Shown: positions 1 to 10,840 of the stretch, one piece after another | Position numbering within the stretch: position 1 is the stretch's first letter | How the letters are laid out: each line of letters opens with the position of its first letter | Source: Deinococcus roseus | Lineage (GTDB): Bacteria > Deinococcota > Deinococci > Deinococcales > Deinococcaceae | Length of the DNA: 64,000 nucleotides | Direction of reading: 5' to 3' | NCBI RefSeq assembly: GCF_014646895.1 | Contig: NZ_BMOD01000023.1 | Location: 1-64,000, forward strand | Notes under the pieces: generated by a model | What the model saw: only the letters and a program-made list of their open reading frames with translations | Told to the model about the DNA's origin: nothing | Databases searched by the model: none | Program-made: the position numbers and the translations under genes

Positions 1-172
1 CTTGATGCTGCAGGATCAGCTTTTCACCGACTCAGAACTGCATCCTTTTCCAAGGGCTGGATAGGTGCAAAATCTCAGTTAAGAAAAAGGGCACTCTAGA
101 TTGGACGAATTCTAAAAATCTTCTCATGCCTGTGATACCATTGTTCAAATTTTGTATCGAGAGGTTCAATGT

Positions 173-3100
173 ATGAATCGATCCGCAGGTAATCGACCAG
201 AAGACATGGGCAGTTACGGACAGTTTCGCAGGAAAATATCCCTGGGACTGGCCACTTTCTATCTTGCCAGCCAGTTTTTGCCGTTTGGGCAGGCCCTGGC
301 TTCCCCGGACCTGATCTCCCGACCAGGAGCAGGTTCTTCGCGCATCCCCTTGCAGGTGATGTCTTTCAATGCACCTGGGTTTGGTGAAGTGGGAGATGCC
401 GTCAACCTTGCCAACGGCAACCTGTTCATTGACACCGGGGAAGTCACCCGCAACACCACCACCACCGAGCAGGATGCCAAAACCGATCCCAGCAGCAAAA
501 TGATCGGCAACTGGACCACCAAGAGCCGCCTGAAACTGGTGAACAGCCAGAACACGGCTTTTGACCAGGCGTATGACCTCACCTCCAGTTTTTTTTCCAA
601 CCTTTCGGGGCAGAGTTATGAACTGTTCCTGGAAAATGGCGATGCCAGCAAATCCAGATTTGTGCGGGTCAACAAAAGTGAAGTGCCTGCAGATGCTCCA
701 AGCTGGATCAAAGAACGCTACGAAAATTATCCGGGTTCTCAGGTGGCTTTCTATCGGCTGGCACCTGAAGTGGCCCTGCAAACCACCGATGAGTGGATTG
801 TGTTTGTGCGTCCCAGCAGCGGTCAGGGCACCTATGCGCATTACTATGACCACTCGGGCAACCGCAGCACCTTCCACAAAGATGGACCCTACTTTGATTA
901 CCTGCAGACCCTGAACCAGCAATACCGGTCTGCCACAGCCAGCCCGGAAGATCCTGAAGGCGACCAGCTTGCGGGCTCTCCCAAAACAGAGATCCTCTAC
1001 GACACCACCAACAAAGACCTGATCAAAGAAATCAAGGACGAGTGGGGCCGCAAAACCGTTTATTCCTGGAACACCGACAAAACCCTCAAAACTGTAGAGT
1101 ACAAATACAACGGAACCACCACCAGCAAACAGGTGGACTTCCTTTACACCGATGCCTACGGCGCTGGAAATGTCATTTCCTCCATCACCTACAAAACCTG
1201 GAGCGGAAAAGGTGCAGCATTTGCCCTGGATTTCAGCCGCAAATTCACCTTTGCCTATGCCAAACAGGACATCAAAAATTCCAGTGGTGTGGTGGTGGGC
1301 AACCAGGCGGTGATCAGCAGCATCACCCACAACCTGCTGAAAACCACCAGCGCTGCAGGTGCAGTTCCGGTCAATGCAGCCATCGACAGCGTGACCTCTT
1401 ACACCTACTCTTCTTTCAATGGCAATTCGCTGGCGGTCACGGGGGTCACCCAGACCGGCGAAGAAGACACCAGCTACAAATATGAAAATGGCAAGAGTGT
1501 GGTGGCAGGCGGAATGCTGGTCACGGTCACCCAGGGCAGCAGCGTCAGTGAATTCCATTATGACAAAGACAGCCGCATCCGCAGGCGGCGCATTCAGGAC
1601 AACCAGACCAACAGCAACCTGACCCAGCTGACCCCCCAGGTCAACACCAACCGGGAATGGCGCTACGAGTATTACGCTTCTGGCCTGCTGGCCATTGAAG
1701 TGGATCCTGCTGGAAAAGTCACCCATTATGCTTACGACTCCCGGGGCAACCTGATCCGCAAGACCCTGCACAAGGACTCCACCAGTTTCGACCTGAATGC
1801 CAAACCCATCCAGGTGGACCTGACCTCCAACGCAGGGTCATTTAACACCGGTGCTTACGCGATTTTCAAGGGCACCGTTTCCAATGACACCAGCAATCAG
1901 GGTCTCAAGTACGACCTTTCCCTCTCCAAACCCTTGCTGACCATGCCCAGCAAGGAAATCTTTCTGGGGGGCAATTACTGGCGGATGTACACCCCTGCTT
2001 CAGGTTCCTCCACAGCAGATTCCTGGCTCAGCTCCACATCCGCTTTGCAAGAGCGTTACCTGTCGGACACCGATGGCCTCCCATACATCCGACTGAACAG
2101 CAATGAACAGTTGAAACGCCTCAACTCCTACCTGTCTCCGGGGATGTACAAACTCAGCTTCAAACTGCGTCCTCTGGGATCCAGCACCGACCCGGCAGGC
2201 AACCTGACCGTCAAGGTGGACAGCCACACCAAAAATGTTGCCTTCCCCAACACTTCATATGGCAACTGGCTGCCTCAGGAATTTGTTTTTCACAAGAAAG
2301 CCTGGAATGGAGAGCTGGCTTTCCTGACCAACCTGAAACTGGACCTCAAAGACATCACCCTCACCCCCATCTTTGACCTGGGCAACCAGGTGACCATCAG
2401 CGATGTGGGCCACACCGATGCTTTTGCCTGGTACCCTTACCTGGAGCTGGGAAAAACCTCCAGCACCACCAGCCCCAAAACCTTCCTGAGCAACACCGGG
2501 GTGGACCCTTACACCCGTCAGGGCGGAACCATCAATGTAGCTTCTTACGACTCTGGTCTGGCCACCAGCCCTGCTGTTTCTGGTCTGTACTACAACCAGG
2601 CTGCACCTTCTGGCAAATACCGCATTTCGTTTGAAGCCCAGCTGGACCCTGCAGATCCCAACCCTGCCACCAGCCTGGATGTGTATTACGGCGTGGGTCT
2701 GAAAAGCACCTGGGCCGAATACCAGAAAGCCACCCTGAGCAGCTCCTGGCAGAAGTTCGAGGCGGTGGTGTCCAGCACCTCCAACAGCAGCCCTTTTGGT
2801 CTTCTGGAAAACACCACTGGCAACCATGCCTGGCAGGTGCGCAACATCAAAGTGGAGTACCTGGATGGGGTCAACCTGTACTTGCCCTGGGGCACTTCAG
2901 GATATGAGGTGGGCGTCAAGGCCACCAGTGTGGCCGATCCCAGTGCCAGCGTGTCGATGAATTACTCGGTGAGCCCCAGGGTCATGTCCATCACCTCTTC
3001 GGTGACTGGTAGTGATACCCCATCCACCCTGTCAGCAGCAGCCATTCAATTTGCTCTGCCTGCGGCGGCCAACGGTTACCTGACGGCACCCAAATTCAAT

Positions 3101-6100
3101 TTTCAGGCGGCCTTCTCCAGTACGCTGCCTGCGGGCACCAACAAGGATGTGGTGTGGGTCACCAATGCCACCCAGGATGGTGGGACTGTGGATTCCAGTG
3201 GGGTGTTCACTGCACCTGCCTGGACCAAAGAGCGTGCAGGCACCAGCCCCATTTACGATGTCACAGCCATTTCCATCGACAACCCGGATGTGACCTACAC
3301 CCTGCCCGTGCAGGTCAAGTATTTCAACATCGAATTGATGTCCAACCCGGGAACGGTCCGGGCCAGCCGGATTGACCGCAACTGCAGCTGGTTCTTTGGC
3401 AACTGCATTTTCCACGGCTGGGTTGAGTACGAAACTTACTTTTACCAGTTCCGCTCCAAAATTGTGAACCTGCCCCCACCCAAAAATGGGGTGTGGTGGA
3501 TGCCCACCCTCAACTGGACCTCCAGGCAATACGATGGCAATTCTCAGCCGATCAGCAAGAACGGTTGCTCCAGAATTCCGACCATCAACCAGTACGCCAA
3601 CGGAGGCGACACAGGGCAATACAGCATTTCCATGGGCTCAGGAACGGGCATTGAGGACACCCGCACCATGTACTACCACCTGGGCAGCGAGTACGCTTAC
3701 ACAGCCTGTGATGCCCCCATGGATACCCCCGGCACCCACTATGGTGTGGAGTACATCGACAACAACGAAGTGATGGCTTCTGGCAAATGGCAATATGTGC
3801 TGCGAGACAGAAACACTTCTTACGCCGATTACAATTCTGGTTCTTTGCGCATCAAAAACAATTGTGCCCTGATCACAGATCCATTCGAAAAAATCATCTG
3901 TCAGGCGGGGAACAACGATACCAGTCCTCAGCCCTATTCTCAGATCGTTCAGACCAATGTCACTTTCAACATCACCTCCCAGAGCACCCTGGGCACCGAT
4001 CAGGGCTCCATCCAGTTCTTTGACGATGCCGAGCGAGCAGGCTGGGTCAACAAAGAAGAATACAAATACAACAACGACAACCAGTTGCAACGCACCATTC
4101 ACCACACCTCCAGTGCAGTGGGCACCGTCAATGGACTGACCCCCACCGCCGAGCAGGGCGTGTACAACGACCAGGTGACGGACCTCTCCTACACCCTGAG
4201 GACCCCCAAAGAAACCACCCTGAAGCAAAAATTCACGGATGTCAGCAGCGTTGTTCTGCAACTTTATGATCTGAAAGATGCCACCCTGAGCACGGCGACA
4301 ACTGCAAGTGTGCGCAGCACCCTCACCACGGCATTTAACGCTCAGGGCCTGCTGGACTCTGAGACCCTGACTGCGGGCAGCACCACCAAAACCACCACCT
4401 ACCAGTATCCCAGCAGTGCATCAGGCAGCCTGACCTACCGCAATGGCAGCACCCTGAGCCAGACCCGCAGTGTCAGCCAACTGTTTGACCGTCCTCAGAA
4501 AATCATTGTGACTTCAGGCAGCGACAGCATCACCAAAACCCTGATTTACGACGAGTTTGGGAATGTGGGCAGTGAACTGACCTGGAGTGGCGTGGTCAAC
4601 GGCGTGACTGCTGCAGGTTCCATTACCGCCAGCAACCTGGAGAAACGCAGCCTGTACAACGGATTTGGCCAGCAGGTCTGGACCGGATCCCTGATTGCAG
4701 GGGCCAGCGATTACACCAGCGAAAGCTACAACAACTTCGACAGCAACGGTCAGATCATCAGTACATGGTCTGGACAGCCCTCCAACCAGACGGTTTACCA
4801 CTACACCCTCAAAGGTGCACTGGATGCGGTTTCCCGTGGTGTGGCTGCCCCTGACGATTATCTTGCCACCAGCAGCCAGTTTGTGGCCCGTGAAACCACC
4901 CTGTACACCCTGGACAAGGTGGATTATGGGCGCGTCATCAAAGAGCGCCGCAACTGGTGGGGCAGCACCGAATTCATCACCCGTGTTTACGACAACCTGG
5001 ACCGGGTGATCAAAGAAACCCGACCCGATGGCAGCGGATTTGAACGCCAGTACGATGCTTTCGGTACAGCCAGCGAAGTGACGCTGGGTGCTGGAGGCGT
5101 GGCCGAAATCAAACACACCTGGTTGCGCAACACCCTGGGTCAGGTCACCAGCGACAAACTGGAAGAACTGACCGGCGACAAACGCAGCAACACCACCTAT
5201 TACCTGAACGACCTGGAAGGTCGGGTGCTGCAAACCAGCCAGAGCAACTCTCCTTACCACGCCACTGCTGCAGACAGCACCACCTTCACCCTGTACGACG
5301 TGTGGGGCAATGTGCTGTGGAGCCTGGGTTCCAAACTGAAAACCACAGGCACCCCACTGGACAGCAGCCGCAGAACCCTCACCACCTTCAAGTACGACAA
5401 CCTGAACCGCAAAACCGAACAGACCCAGGTGCTGGAAGGCGAGAACCTGGGCAACAGCGGCCTGAATGCTGTGGTGGCCGGACTGGGCGCCGAGAAGAAA
5501 GCCACCACCACCTACCTGTACCAGGGGCTGGATCTGGTCAAAGATGTGATTGACCCCCTGGGTTACCACACCATCACCACCTCTGACCGCATGGGGAACG
5601 TGTACAAAACCAGCCGTGATTTGTGGCTGAGCACCGACCCTGCAGACCTGCAAGGCAAAACCACCGGAGACACCGTCACCACCATGGCCGCGTTTGATGC
5701 CGCTGGCCGTGTCACCATCAAACGTGACCCCAACGGCAAACTGGCCTACACCCGTTTTGACAAACTCGGGAATCCTGTGCTGCAAAGCGATTTCGCTGGA
5801 AATGTCATTGACGTGCGCACTTACACTGCAGATGGGCTGCTGAAAAGCGTCAAGGCTCCCAAGATTGGGGTTCTGAACTATCTCATCAGCAACTGGGATG
5901 TCACCGACATTCAGCAGATCCAGGCGCGGGACGACAAATTTGTCACCACCGAAGCCTACGAATACAGCGGATACGGCCTGAACCCCAGCAAAGTGGTCAA
6001 GGCCAACATGAACAGCCTTCCTGATGCCAGCAGTGGTTCTGCTGTGACAGGCGGGGTGGCCACCACCTACCAGTACAACTTCCAGGGCAAAGCCACCCTC

Positions 6101-9100
6101 ACCACCCTGCCGGACACCCGTACAGCCCAGCAGAAATACGATGAAAACGGCAATGTGACCTATGCCAAATCCCCAGAGGGATTTGAGACCTACTTCAGCT
6201 ACGATGCTTTCGGAAACCTGATCCGCAAGGAAGAGCGGGCCCGTGTGCTGTACAACACCGACGGCAGCGTCAAACTGGATGCCAGCGGCAAGCCCACTCC
6301 CGTCACCTCCACCGTCAAAGTGGACATTGATGCTGGACTGACCGCAGCATTGATCTCCAGCTACAAATACGACCTTGCGGGCAACATCACCCAGAAAACC
6401 GAACGTGGCATCACCACCGACTACGAGTACAACACCCTCGGCAAAGTGGTGCGTGAAAGCCGTGGGCACAAATCCAGCATGACCTCTGGATTTGCCTACA
6501 AACAGTACCGCTACCGTCTGGACGGCGAGAAGGTGCTGGAAACCAGTTACAGCTATGCCGCCAGCGTGACCCCGGGCTTCAACAACCCTGTGCTGTGCGC
6601 TGGCTTCAATGCCGCCAGTGGCAGCAGTGGCAACCAGCATGTCTGGCAGCTTGATGCCCTGGGTCAGGTGGTGCAAGAGTGCTCAAATGGCTGGGATTCT
6701 GCCGGGACTCCTTACCCCAGGAAGGAATTCACTGCCAGCTTCACCTACAACGGTGCAGGAGCCAGGGTCAAACGTGTCTTTGACGGTGACTCTGAAATTT
6801 ACAGCAGTTACGACTTTGACACCACCCTGAACACCCTGATCTCTGCAGACAAGAGCAATGCCCGCAGCAAGTACAACACCTACTGGAAGTACGACAAGCG
6901 CGGCCTGCTGCTGGAAAGCTTTGACTACCTGACCGACCTGGAGGTCAACACCTCGCTGGACACCCGCAAGAAGTTCAATGTGTTCGGTTACACCTACAAC
7001 GACAACGGTCAGGAAACCCTGGCCACCCGCAACGCCCAGGTGATCATCAAGGCTCCCCTGCGCCAGGATCCCAATGCAGCAGACAAGGACCAGTACAAGC
7101 CTGCCGCCGCATTGCTGGCTGCCAGTGTGGGCAGCATCGAAACGAAGTACAACGAACGCGGTCTGATTCTGGCCACCACCGTGCTGGACAGAAGCCCCAA
7201 AGTGGCCAAAGACAGCGACACCGACAGTGGTCTGGAAGCAGACGCTGTGGCACAAAACAGCGTGTACGACTACTACCAGAGCGGACAGGACTGGAAAGTG
7301 ACCGTCAAACGCGGCACGCTGGCTGCGAATCAAACCGTTCCCACCTACCCCACTGCTGTGGGCACCAAGGAATACACGGTTTATGACAACCTGGGTCGGG
7401 TGACGGAAGCCAAAGACTCCAACGGAGCCAATTATTTCCCCACCGATCCTGACAATCAGGATTACAGGCCCACAAACCGCTTTGCTGGACCTGTGACCAT
7501 TACCACTGCCTATGCTCCAGAAGGCGGAACCACCACCAAGGTGCAGCCAGGCAACACCTGCTCTTACACCGAAACCACTTCCACCACACTGGGTGGACTG
7601 GTCTATCAAACCAAAACTGTTCAGGTGGGTTGCAACGCTGCAGAGAAAAACCCTTCCAAAGATGAAACCAAGGTGGTCACCAACCGCTACAACAGCGAAG
7701 GTTTGCCCACCGGCAGTCTGGTGACTGTGAATGGCGCCCAGATCTCCATTTCCAGTTCTACATCCAAATCCACAGAAGCATGTGCAAGCGGAGCAAGTGG
7801 TTGCTACCAGACGAGAAGTGAGGCTTCTGTCAGCTGTACAGGGACTTTCTCTGGTTCAAATTGCTCCACCTACACCACCGGATCTGTGAGCAGCTACACA
7901 GACAATTACTGCTCGTCTTGCTACAGCCACATCAGCTGGTCACAGAATACCGACGGTTCCCCCACGGGCTCAGGCACCATGTACTCCTATGGTGCTGCAT
8001 ACAAAGTGATGGCACAGCCGCTTCTTGTTACCAACACACAGTCTTATTCCACCCAGATTGACACTGTGCTGGGCTATGACAACTACTTGAATCCCACAAC
8101 ACGCACCGAGAAGGTGACAGAAAGCTCCAGCTGGAATGTGGTGACGGCCAACAACGGAACCAAATACCAGACCACCATCGAAACAGGTCCCATCAATACA
8201 GCAGGTGGAGACCTGCAACCCAATGGAAGCCCAACATCGGGTTCCAGTGGCAAGGTGACCACCCGAACCCTCACCAGCGATTACAACACCACCGAAGGTT
8301 ATCTGAAGGGTGAAAGCGGAACAGAAGTCAAAGACGAAACCGTCAACAACTGGATCACCAAAACCACCACCACCAAGGCCATTGGCAAGTCCTTCGTGCT
8401 GGACTCCAGGGGCAACCGCATCAAGTTCAACAGCACCCAGGATCAGGCTTACGAATTCAACAACTACAAGAAGCGTTACGACGCAGATGGCCGCATCAGT
8501 TCTTTCTTCCTGCGCAAGGACCTGCAGGATGTGTGGAACAACTTCATCTACGACTCCAAAGGCAACCAGATTCTTTCCAGCACGGGTGGCCTGTTTCAGC
8601 GCAAGGTGCCCACAGATCCCACTTTTACCGAAAGTTACGTCAAACGGAACTTCAGCTCCACTTACTTCTCTGGCAACCAGGTGCAGATGATCCGTCACCG
8701 CGAAGGGGATTTTGGCTTCAAGTACAACTACGTGAATGCCATCACCTTGCTGTGGTTCACCCTGAGGGCTGGTTACGGTGAGCTGAAGCCCAACAACACC
8801 TATGAAAAAGTGACGGATGCCCGTTACCAGCAAATCAAAGACAACACCTTCACGCTGGCAGACGGCATCAATGACCAGGTGGACTGGACCGGTGTGCAGG
8901 CAACCCCCTTCAGTGCAGAAGAGGAATCGGAACCCCAGGAACAGGCTGAAGTGCTGCCAGAAGCCATTCTCAATGGGGTCAGCACCCTGGATGTCAAATC
9001 TGTGGAACCCATTGCACCTGTGGATTCCCCTCTGGAAGTGAAGCCCGGCGAAAGCGAAAAGTCCCAGCCTGCAGACAAAAAAGCTGCAGACAAAAAAGAA

Positions 9101-10831
9101 GCTCCTGTCAAACAGAGCATCAGCAAAGAGCAGACGGTTTCCAGCCCTGAAATCACCACCTTCTCTCAGGGCATGGGCACCCAGCCCGTTGCTTCAGGGA
9201 AACCTGGACCTTCAGGCAAGGCAGAAGAAAAACAGGTGGGTTCTGCGCCTGCACCTGCCACCAGTGCTCAGAATCAGGCTGTTGTGCTGGTGCATGACAC
9301 CACCATCAAAGGCCCGGCTCTGGAGGGTGAGGAAGCAGAAGTCATCCCTGAGGTGATTGGAGCATCCAGTTCTGGCATTTACGTGCTGGATGGCCAGATG
9401 GTGACCCCCATTCAGCAAATCGATCCTGGTGTGCTGAATGCTGCTGGCCCCATGGTGCCTGACATGGGCACCCAGCCCAGCGATGGACCTTCTAACGTGG
9501 TTCCCAGCTGGCAATTTGAACCAGAGGCTCCGGCTGTTCAAAAGACCCCAGGTCTGCAGCAACCCCACAAATCTCAGGTGGAGGATGTCAAGAAAGGGGT
9601 GACCACGTTTGAGCTGATTCAGGTGATCACTCAACCCGACCAAAATTATTTGAACTGGCTGGTTTCGGCAGCCAACAGCTTGAACATGGACTTCAGCAAA
9701 GAAAGGCTTGAAACGGAGCTCAAAGCCAACAATTTTACTTACTTGAATACCATACTTCTGGAAATCATCAAGGTAAAGATTGACCATGTTTATGGAGATA
9801 ATTATCCTAAAGAGATGAAGCACCTTGATAATGTATTAAAGAGTGCCGAATATAATAATTCTACCTCTGCTGAGAAATTTCACCTATTATCGAGTATTGC
9901 ATATGCTGCATTTATGTATCTTGGTGATGGAAGTATTAAACCCGATGAAAAATCTATGGAGAATTTCTCGAAAACAATTAATAATATTGATGATTTTATT
10001 AATAATCACGGCTTCACTATTTCTAAATTATTAACCAAACCTGGAACAATGCTAAAGATTGATTCTGTAATGTTGCAAGCTACTGCTGATGCATTGTACT
10101 GGTATGTGCATGCTGGAGGTGGTAAAAATGGTTGGGTTGAAGCGAGAGTAAATATTGCAAACAGTTATCCTTATATGGAAGCCATTACTGCAGAAGAATT
10201 TATGGATAATATTGATCCAGAGATTGGAATCAATGTATTCCTTGGTGGAGTTGCTCTGGTTGAAGGTGTATGGATGATCGTAGCTATCAGAGAAGGAGTA
10301 ATGCTCTTGGTCCCTTATACCATGGCTGTTGCCCAGAGGTTTGGACCTGGTGCTCAACAGCGTATTCAGCAATGGATTTCAAGAGCAGCTAATAGCACTC
10401 AGCGAGATAACACCAATTCGCTCAACTTGTTTCATCCAGATGAGAATTTAAGAGTTAATTTTGATAAAGTCCCACGTGTTCCCGGAGCTCTAGATGTTGG
10501 AGTTCATGGAAGCCCTAATCGTATTAAGCTTGATTTCCCGGAAACAATAAGATTGACTCCAAAAGAACTCGCAAATTATCTTCGTGATAATTATGATCTT
10601 TCTCAGTTTTCCTGTATCAGGCTCATGGCTTGTAACACTGGATCATTGCCCAATGGCTTTGCAAGAAATCTTGCTAATGAATTGAAAATGGATGTGTGGG
10701 CTCCTGACAAATTGGGTTGGATTGGCAAGAAAGGAGACTTTAGTGTGGCAGGGGCTCTGTATTGGGATGATTACATGATGAAAAATCCCATGGATCCTGG
10801 AAGCATGGTTTTGTTTAAATATCCAAAGTAA
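173..10831 (+). CDS. Giant YD/RHS-repeat polymorphic toxin with AT-rich C-terminal peptidase-like module
   Basis: The product is 3552 aa and secreted. The N-terminal 40 residues carry RRK followed by a hydrophobic stretch and ALAS, a signal peptide. I chose the ATG at 173 because GAGAGG lies 7 bases upstream; an in-frame TTG at 152 lacks this. Residues ~500-540 and ~1270-2750 carry many YD repeats (YDSRGNLIRK, YDALGQV-like). Between them lie two jelly-roll, CBM-like stretches (~590-950) and an Ig-like stretch ending in GTVDSSGVFTAPA (~960-1090). A cysteine-rich patch sits at ~2530-2590. A Pro/Glu/Lys linker (~2900-3140) replaces the usual RHS-core closing motif; I see no DPxGL. From about 9640 onward the DNA turns strongly AT-rich. 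This last module has a hydrophobic segment (~3353-3390), then VHGSP (His3445) and MACNTG (Cys3487), resembling the His-Gly/Cys dyad of clan-CD peptidases. That activity is inferred; the polymorphic-toxin reading rests on architecture and the following small gene. Confidence 0.9.
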   Translation: MNRSAGNRPEDMGSYGQFRRKISLGLATFYLASQFLPFGQALASPDLISRPGAGSSRIPLQVMSFNAPGFGEVGDAVNLANGNLFIDTGEVTRNTTTTEQDAKTDPSSKMIGNWTTKSRLKLVNSQNTAFDQAYDLTSSFFSNLSGQSYELFLENGDASKSRFVRVNKSEVPADAPSWIKERYENYPGSQVAFYRLAPEVALQTTDEWIVFVRPSSGQGTYAHYYDHSGNRSTFHKDGPYFDYLQTLNQQYRSATASPEDPEGDQLAGSPKTEILYDTTNKDLIKEIKDEWGRKTVYSWNTDKTLKTVEYKYNGTTTSKQVDFLYTDAYGAGNVISSITYKTWSGKGAAFALDFSRKFTFAYAKQDIKNSSGVVVGNQAVISSITHNLLKTTSAAGAVPVNAAIDSVTSYTYSSFNGNSLAVTGVTQTGEEDTSYKYENGKSVVAGGMLVTVTQGSSVSEFHYDKDSRIRRRRIQDNQTNSNLTQLTPQVNTNREWRYEYYASGLLAIEVDPAGKVTHYAYDSRGNLIRKTLHKDSTSFDLNAKPIQVDLTSNAGSFNTGAYAIFKGTVSNDTSNQGLKYDLSLSKPLLTMPSKEIFLGGNYWRMYTPASGSSTADSWLSSTSALQERYLSDTDGLPYIRLNSNEQLKRLNSYLSPGMYKLSFKLRPLGSSTDPAGNLTVKVDSHTKNVAFPNTSYGNWLPQEFVFHKKAWNGELAFLTNLKLDLKDITLTPIFDLGNQVTISDVGHTDAFAWYPYLELGKTSSTTSPKTFLSNTGVDPYTRQGGTINVASYDSGLATSPAVSGLYYNQAAPSGKYRISFEAQLDPADPNPATSLDVYYGVGLKSTWAEYQKATLSSSWQKFEAVVSSTSNSSPFGLLENTTGNHAWQVRNIKVEYLDGVNLYLPWGTSGYEVGVKATSVADPSASVSMNYSVSPRVMSITSSVTGSDTPSTLSAAAIQFALPAAANGYLTAPKFNFQAAFSSTLPAGTNKDVVWVTNATQDGGTVDSSGVFTAPAWTKERAGTSPIYDVTAISIDNPDVTYTLPVQVKYFNIELMSNPGTVRASRIDRNCSWFFGNCIFHGWVEYETYFYQFRSKIVNLPPPKNGVWWMPTLNWTSRQYDGNSQPISKNGCSRIPTINQYANGGDTGQYSISMGSGTGIEDTRTMYYHLGSEYAYTACDAPMDTPGTHYGVEYIDNNEVMASGKWQYVLRDRNTSYADYNSGSLRIKNNCALITDPFEKIICQAGNNDTSPQPYSQIVQTNVTFNITSQSTLGTDQGSIQFFDDAERAGWVNKEEYKYNNDNQLQRTIHHTSSAVGTVNGLTPTAEQGVYNDQVTDLSYTLRTPKETTLKQKFTDVSSVVLQLYDLKDATLSTATTASVRSTLTTAFNAQGLLDSETLTAGSTTKTTTYQYPSSASGSLTYRNGSTLSQTRSVSQLFDRPQKIIVTSGSDSITKTLIYDEFGNVGSELTWSGVVNGVTAAGSITASNLEKRSLYNGFGQQVWTGSLIAGASDYTSESYNNFDSNGQIISTWSGQPSNQTVYHYTLKGALDAVSRGVAAPDDYLATSSQFVARETTLYTLDKVDYGRVIKERRNWWGSTEFITRVYDNLDRVIKETRPDGSGFERQYDAFGTASEVTLGAGGVAEIKHTWLRNTLGQVTSDKLEELTGDKRSNTTYYLNDLEGRVLQTSQSNSPYHATAADSTTFTLYDVWGNVLWSLGSKLKTTGTPLDSSRRTLTTFKYDNLNRKTEQTQVLEGENLGNSGLNAVVAGLGAEKKATTTYLYQGLDLVKDVIDPLGYHTITTSDRMGNVYKTSRDLWLSTDPADLQGKTTGDTVTTMAAFDAAGRVTIKRDPNGKLAYTRFDKLGNPVLQSDFAGNVIDVRTYTADGLLKSVKAPKIGVLNYLISNWDVTDIQQIQARDDKFVTTEAYEYSGYGLNPSKVVKANMNSLPDASSGSAVTGGVATTYQYNFQGKATLTTLPDTRTAQQKYDENGNVTYAKSPEGFETYFSYDAFGNLIRKEERARVLYNTDGSVKLDASGKPTPVTSTVKVDIDAGLTAALISSYKYDLAGNITQKTERGITTDYEYNTLGKVVRESRGHKSSMTSGFAYKQYRYRLDGEKVLETSYSYAASVTPGFNNPVLCAGFNAASGSSGNQHVWQLDALGQVVQECSNGWDSAGTPYPRKEFTASFTYNGAGARVKRVFDGDSEIYSSYDFDTTLNTLISADKSNARSKYNTYWKYDKRGLLLESFDYLTDLEVNTSLDTRKKFNVFGYTYNDNGQETLATRNAQVIIKAPLRQDPNAADKDQYKPAAALLAASVGSIETKYNERGLILATTVLDRSPKVAKDSDTDSGLEADAVAQNSVYDYYQSGQDWKVTVKRGTLAANQTVPTYPTAVGTKEYTVYDNLGRVTEAKDSNGANYFPTDPDNQDYRPTNRFAGPVTITTAYAPEGGTTTKVQPGNTCSYTETTSTTLGGLVYQTKTVQVGCNAAEKNPSKDETKVVTNRYNSEGLPTGSLVTVNGAQISISSSTSKSTEACASGASGCYQTRSEASVSCTGTFSGSNCSTYTTGSVSSYTDNYCSSCYSHISWSQNTDGSPTGSGTMYSYGAAYKVMAQPLLVTNTQSYSTQIDTVLGYDNYLNPTTRTEKVTESSSWNVVTANNGTKYQTTIETGPINTAGGDLQPNGSPTSGSSGKVTTRTLTSDYNTTEGYLKGESGTEVKDETVNNWITKTTTTKAIGKSFVLDSRGNRIKFNSTQDQAYEFNNYKKRYDADGRISSFFLRKDLQDVWNNFIYDSKGNQILSSTGGLFQRKVPTDPTFTESYVKRNFSSTYFSGNQVQMIRHREGDFGFKYNYVNAITLLWFTLRAGYGELKPNNTYEKVTDARYQQIKDNTFTLADGINDQVDWTGVQATPFSAEEESEPQEQAEVLPEAILNGVSTLDVKSVEPIAPVDSPLEVKPGESEKSQPADKKAADKKEAPVKQSISKEQTVSSPEITTFSQGMGTQPVASGKPGPSGKAEEKQVGSAPAPATSAQNQAVVLVHDTTIKGPALEGEEAEVIPEVIGASSSGIYVLDGQMVTPIQQIDPGVLNAAGPMVPDMGTQPSDGPSNVVPSWQFEPEAPAVQKTPGLQQPHKSQVEDVKKGVTTFELIQVITQPDQNYLNWLVSAANSLNMDFSKERLETELKANNFTYLNTILLEIIKVKIDHVYGDNYPKEMKHLDNVLKSAEYNNSTSAEKFHLLSSIAYAAFMYLGDGSIKPDEKSMENFSKTINNIDDFINNHGFTISKLLTKPGTMLKIDSVMLQATADALYWYVHAGGGKNGWVEARVNIANSYPYMEAITAEEFMDNIDPEIGINVFLGGVALVEGVWMIVAIREGVMLLVPYTMAVAQRFGPGAQQRIQQWISRAANSTQRDNTNSLNLFHPDENLRVNFDKVPRVPGALDVGVHGSPNRIKLDFPETIRLTPKELANYLRDNYDLSQFSCIRLMACNTGSLPNGFARNLANELKMDVWAPDKLGWIGKKGDFSVAGALYWDDYMMKNPMDPGSMVLFKYPK

Positions 10832-10840
10832 GGAGGGTAC

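Noticed and set aside
152..172. In-frame TTG upstream of the RHS gene ATG
   Set aside because: The ATG at 173 has a ribosome site at correct distance and directly precedes the signal peptide.
32..7609. Long open frames on the minus strand opposite the RHS gene
   Set aside because: They are rich in Gly, Val, His and Gln with no recognisable domains, have no ribosome sites, and arise from the codon bias of the real gene on the plus strand.
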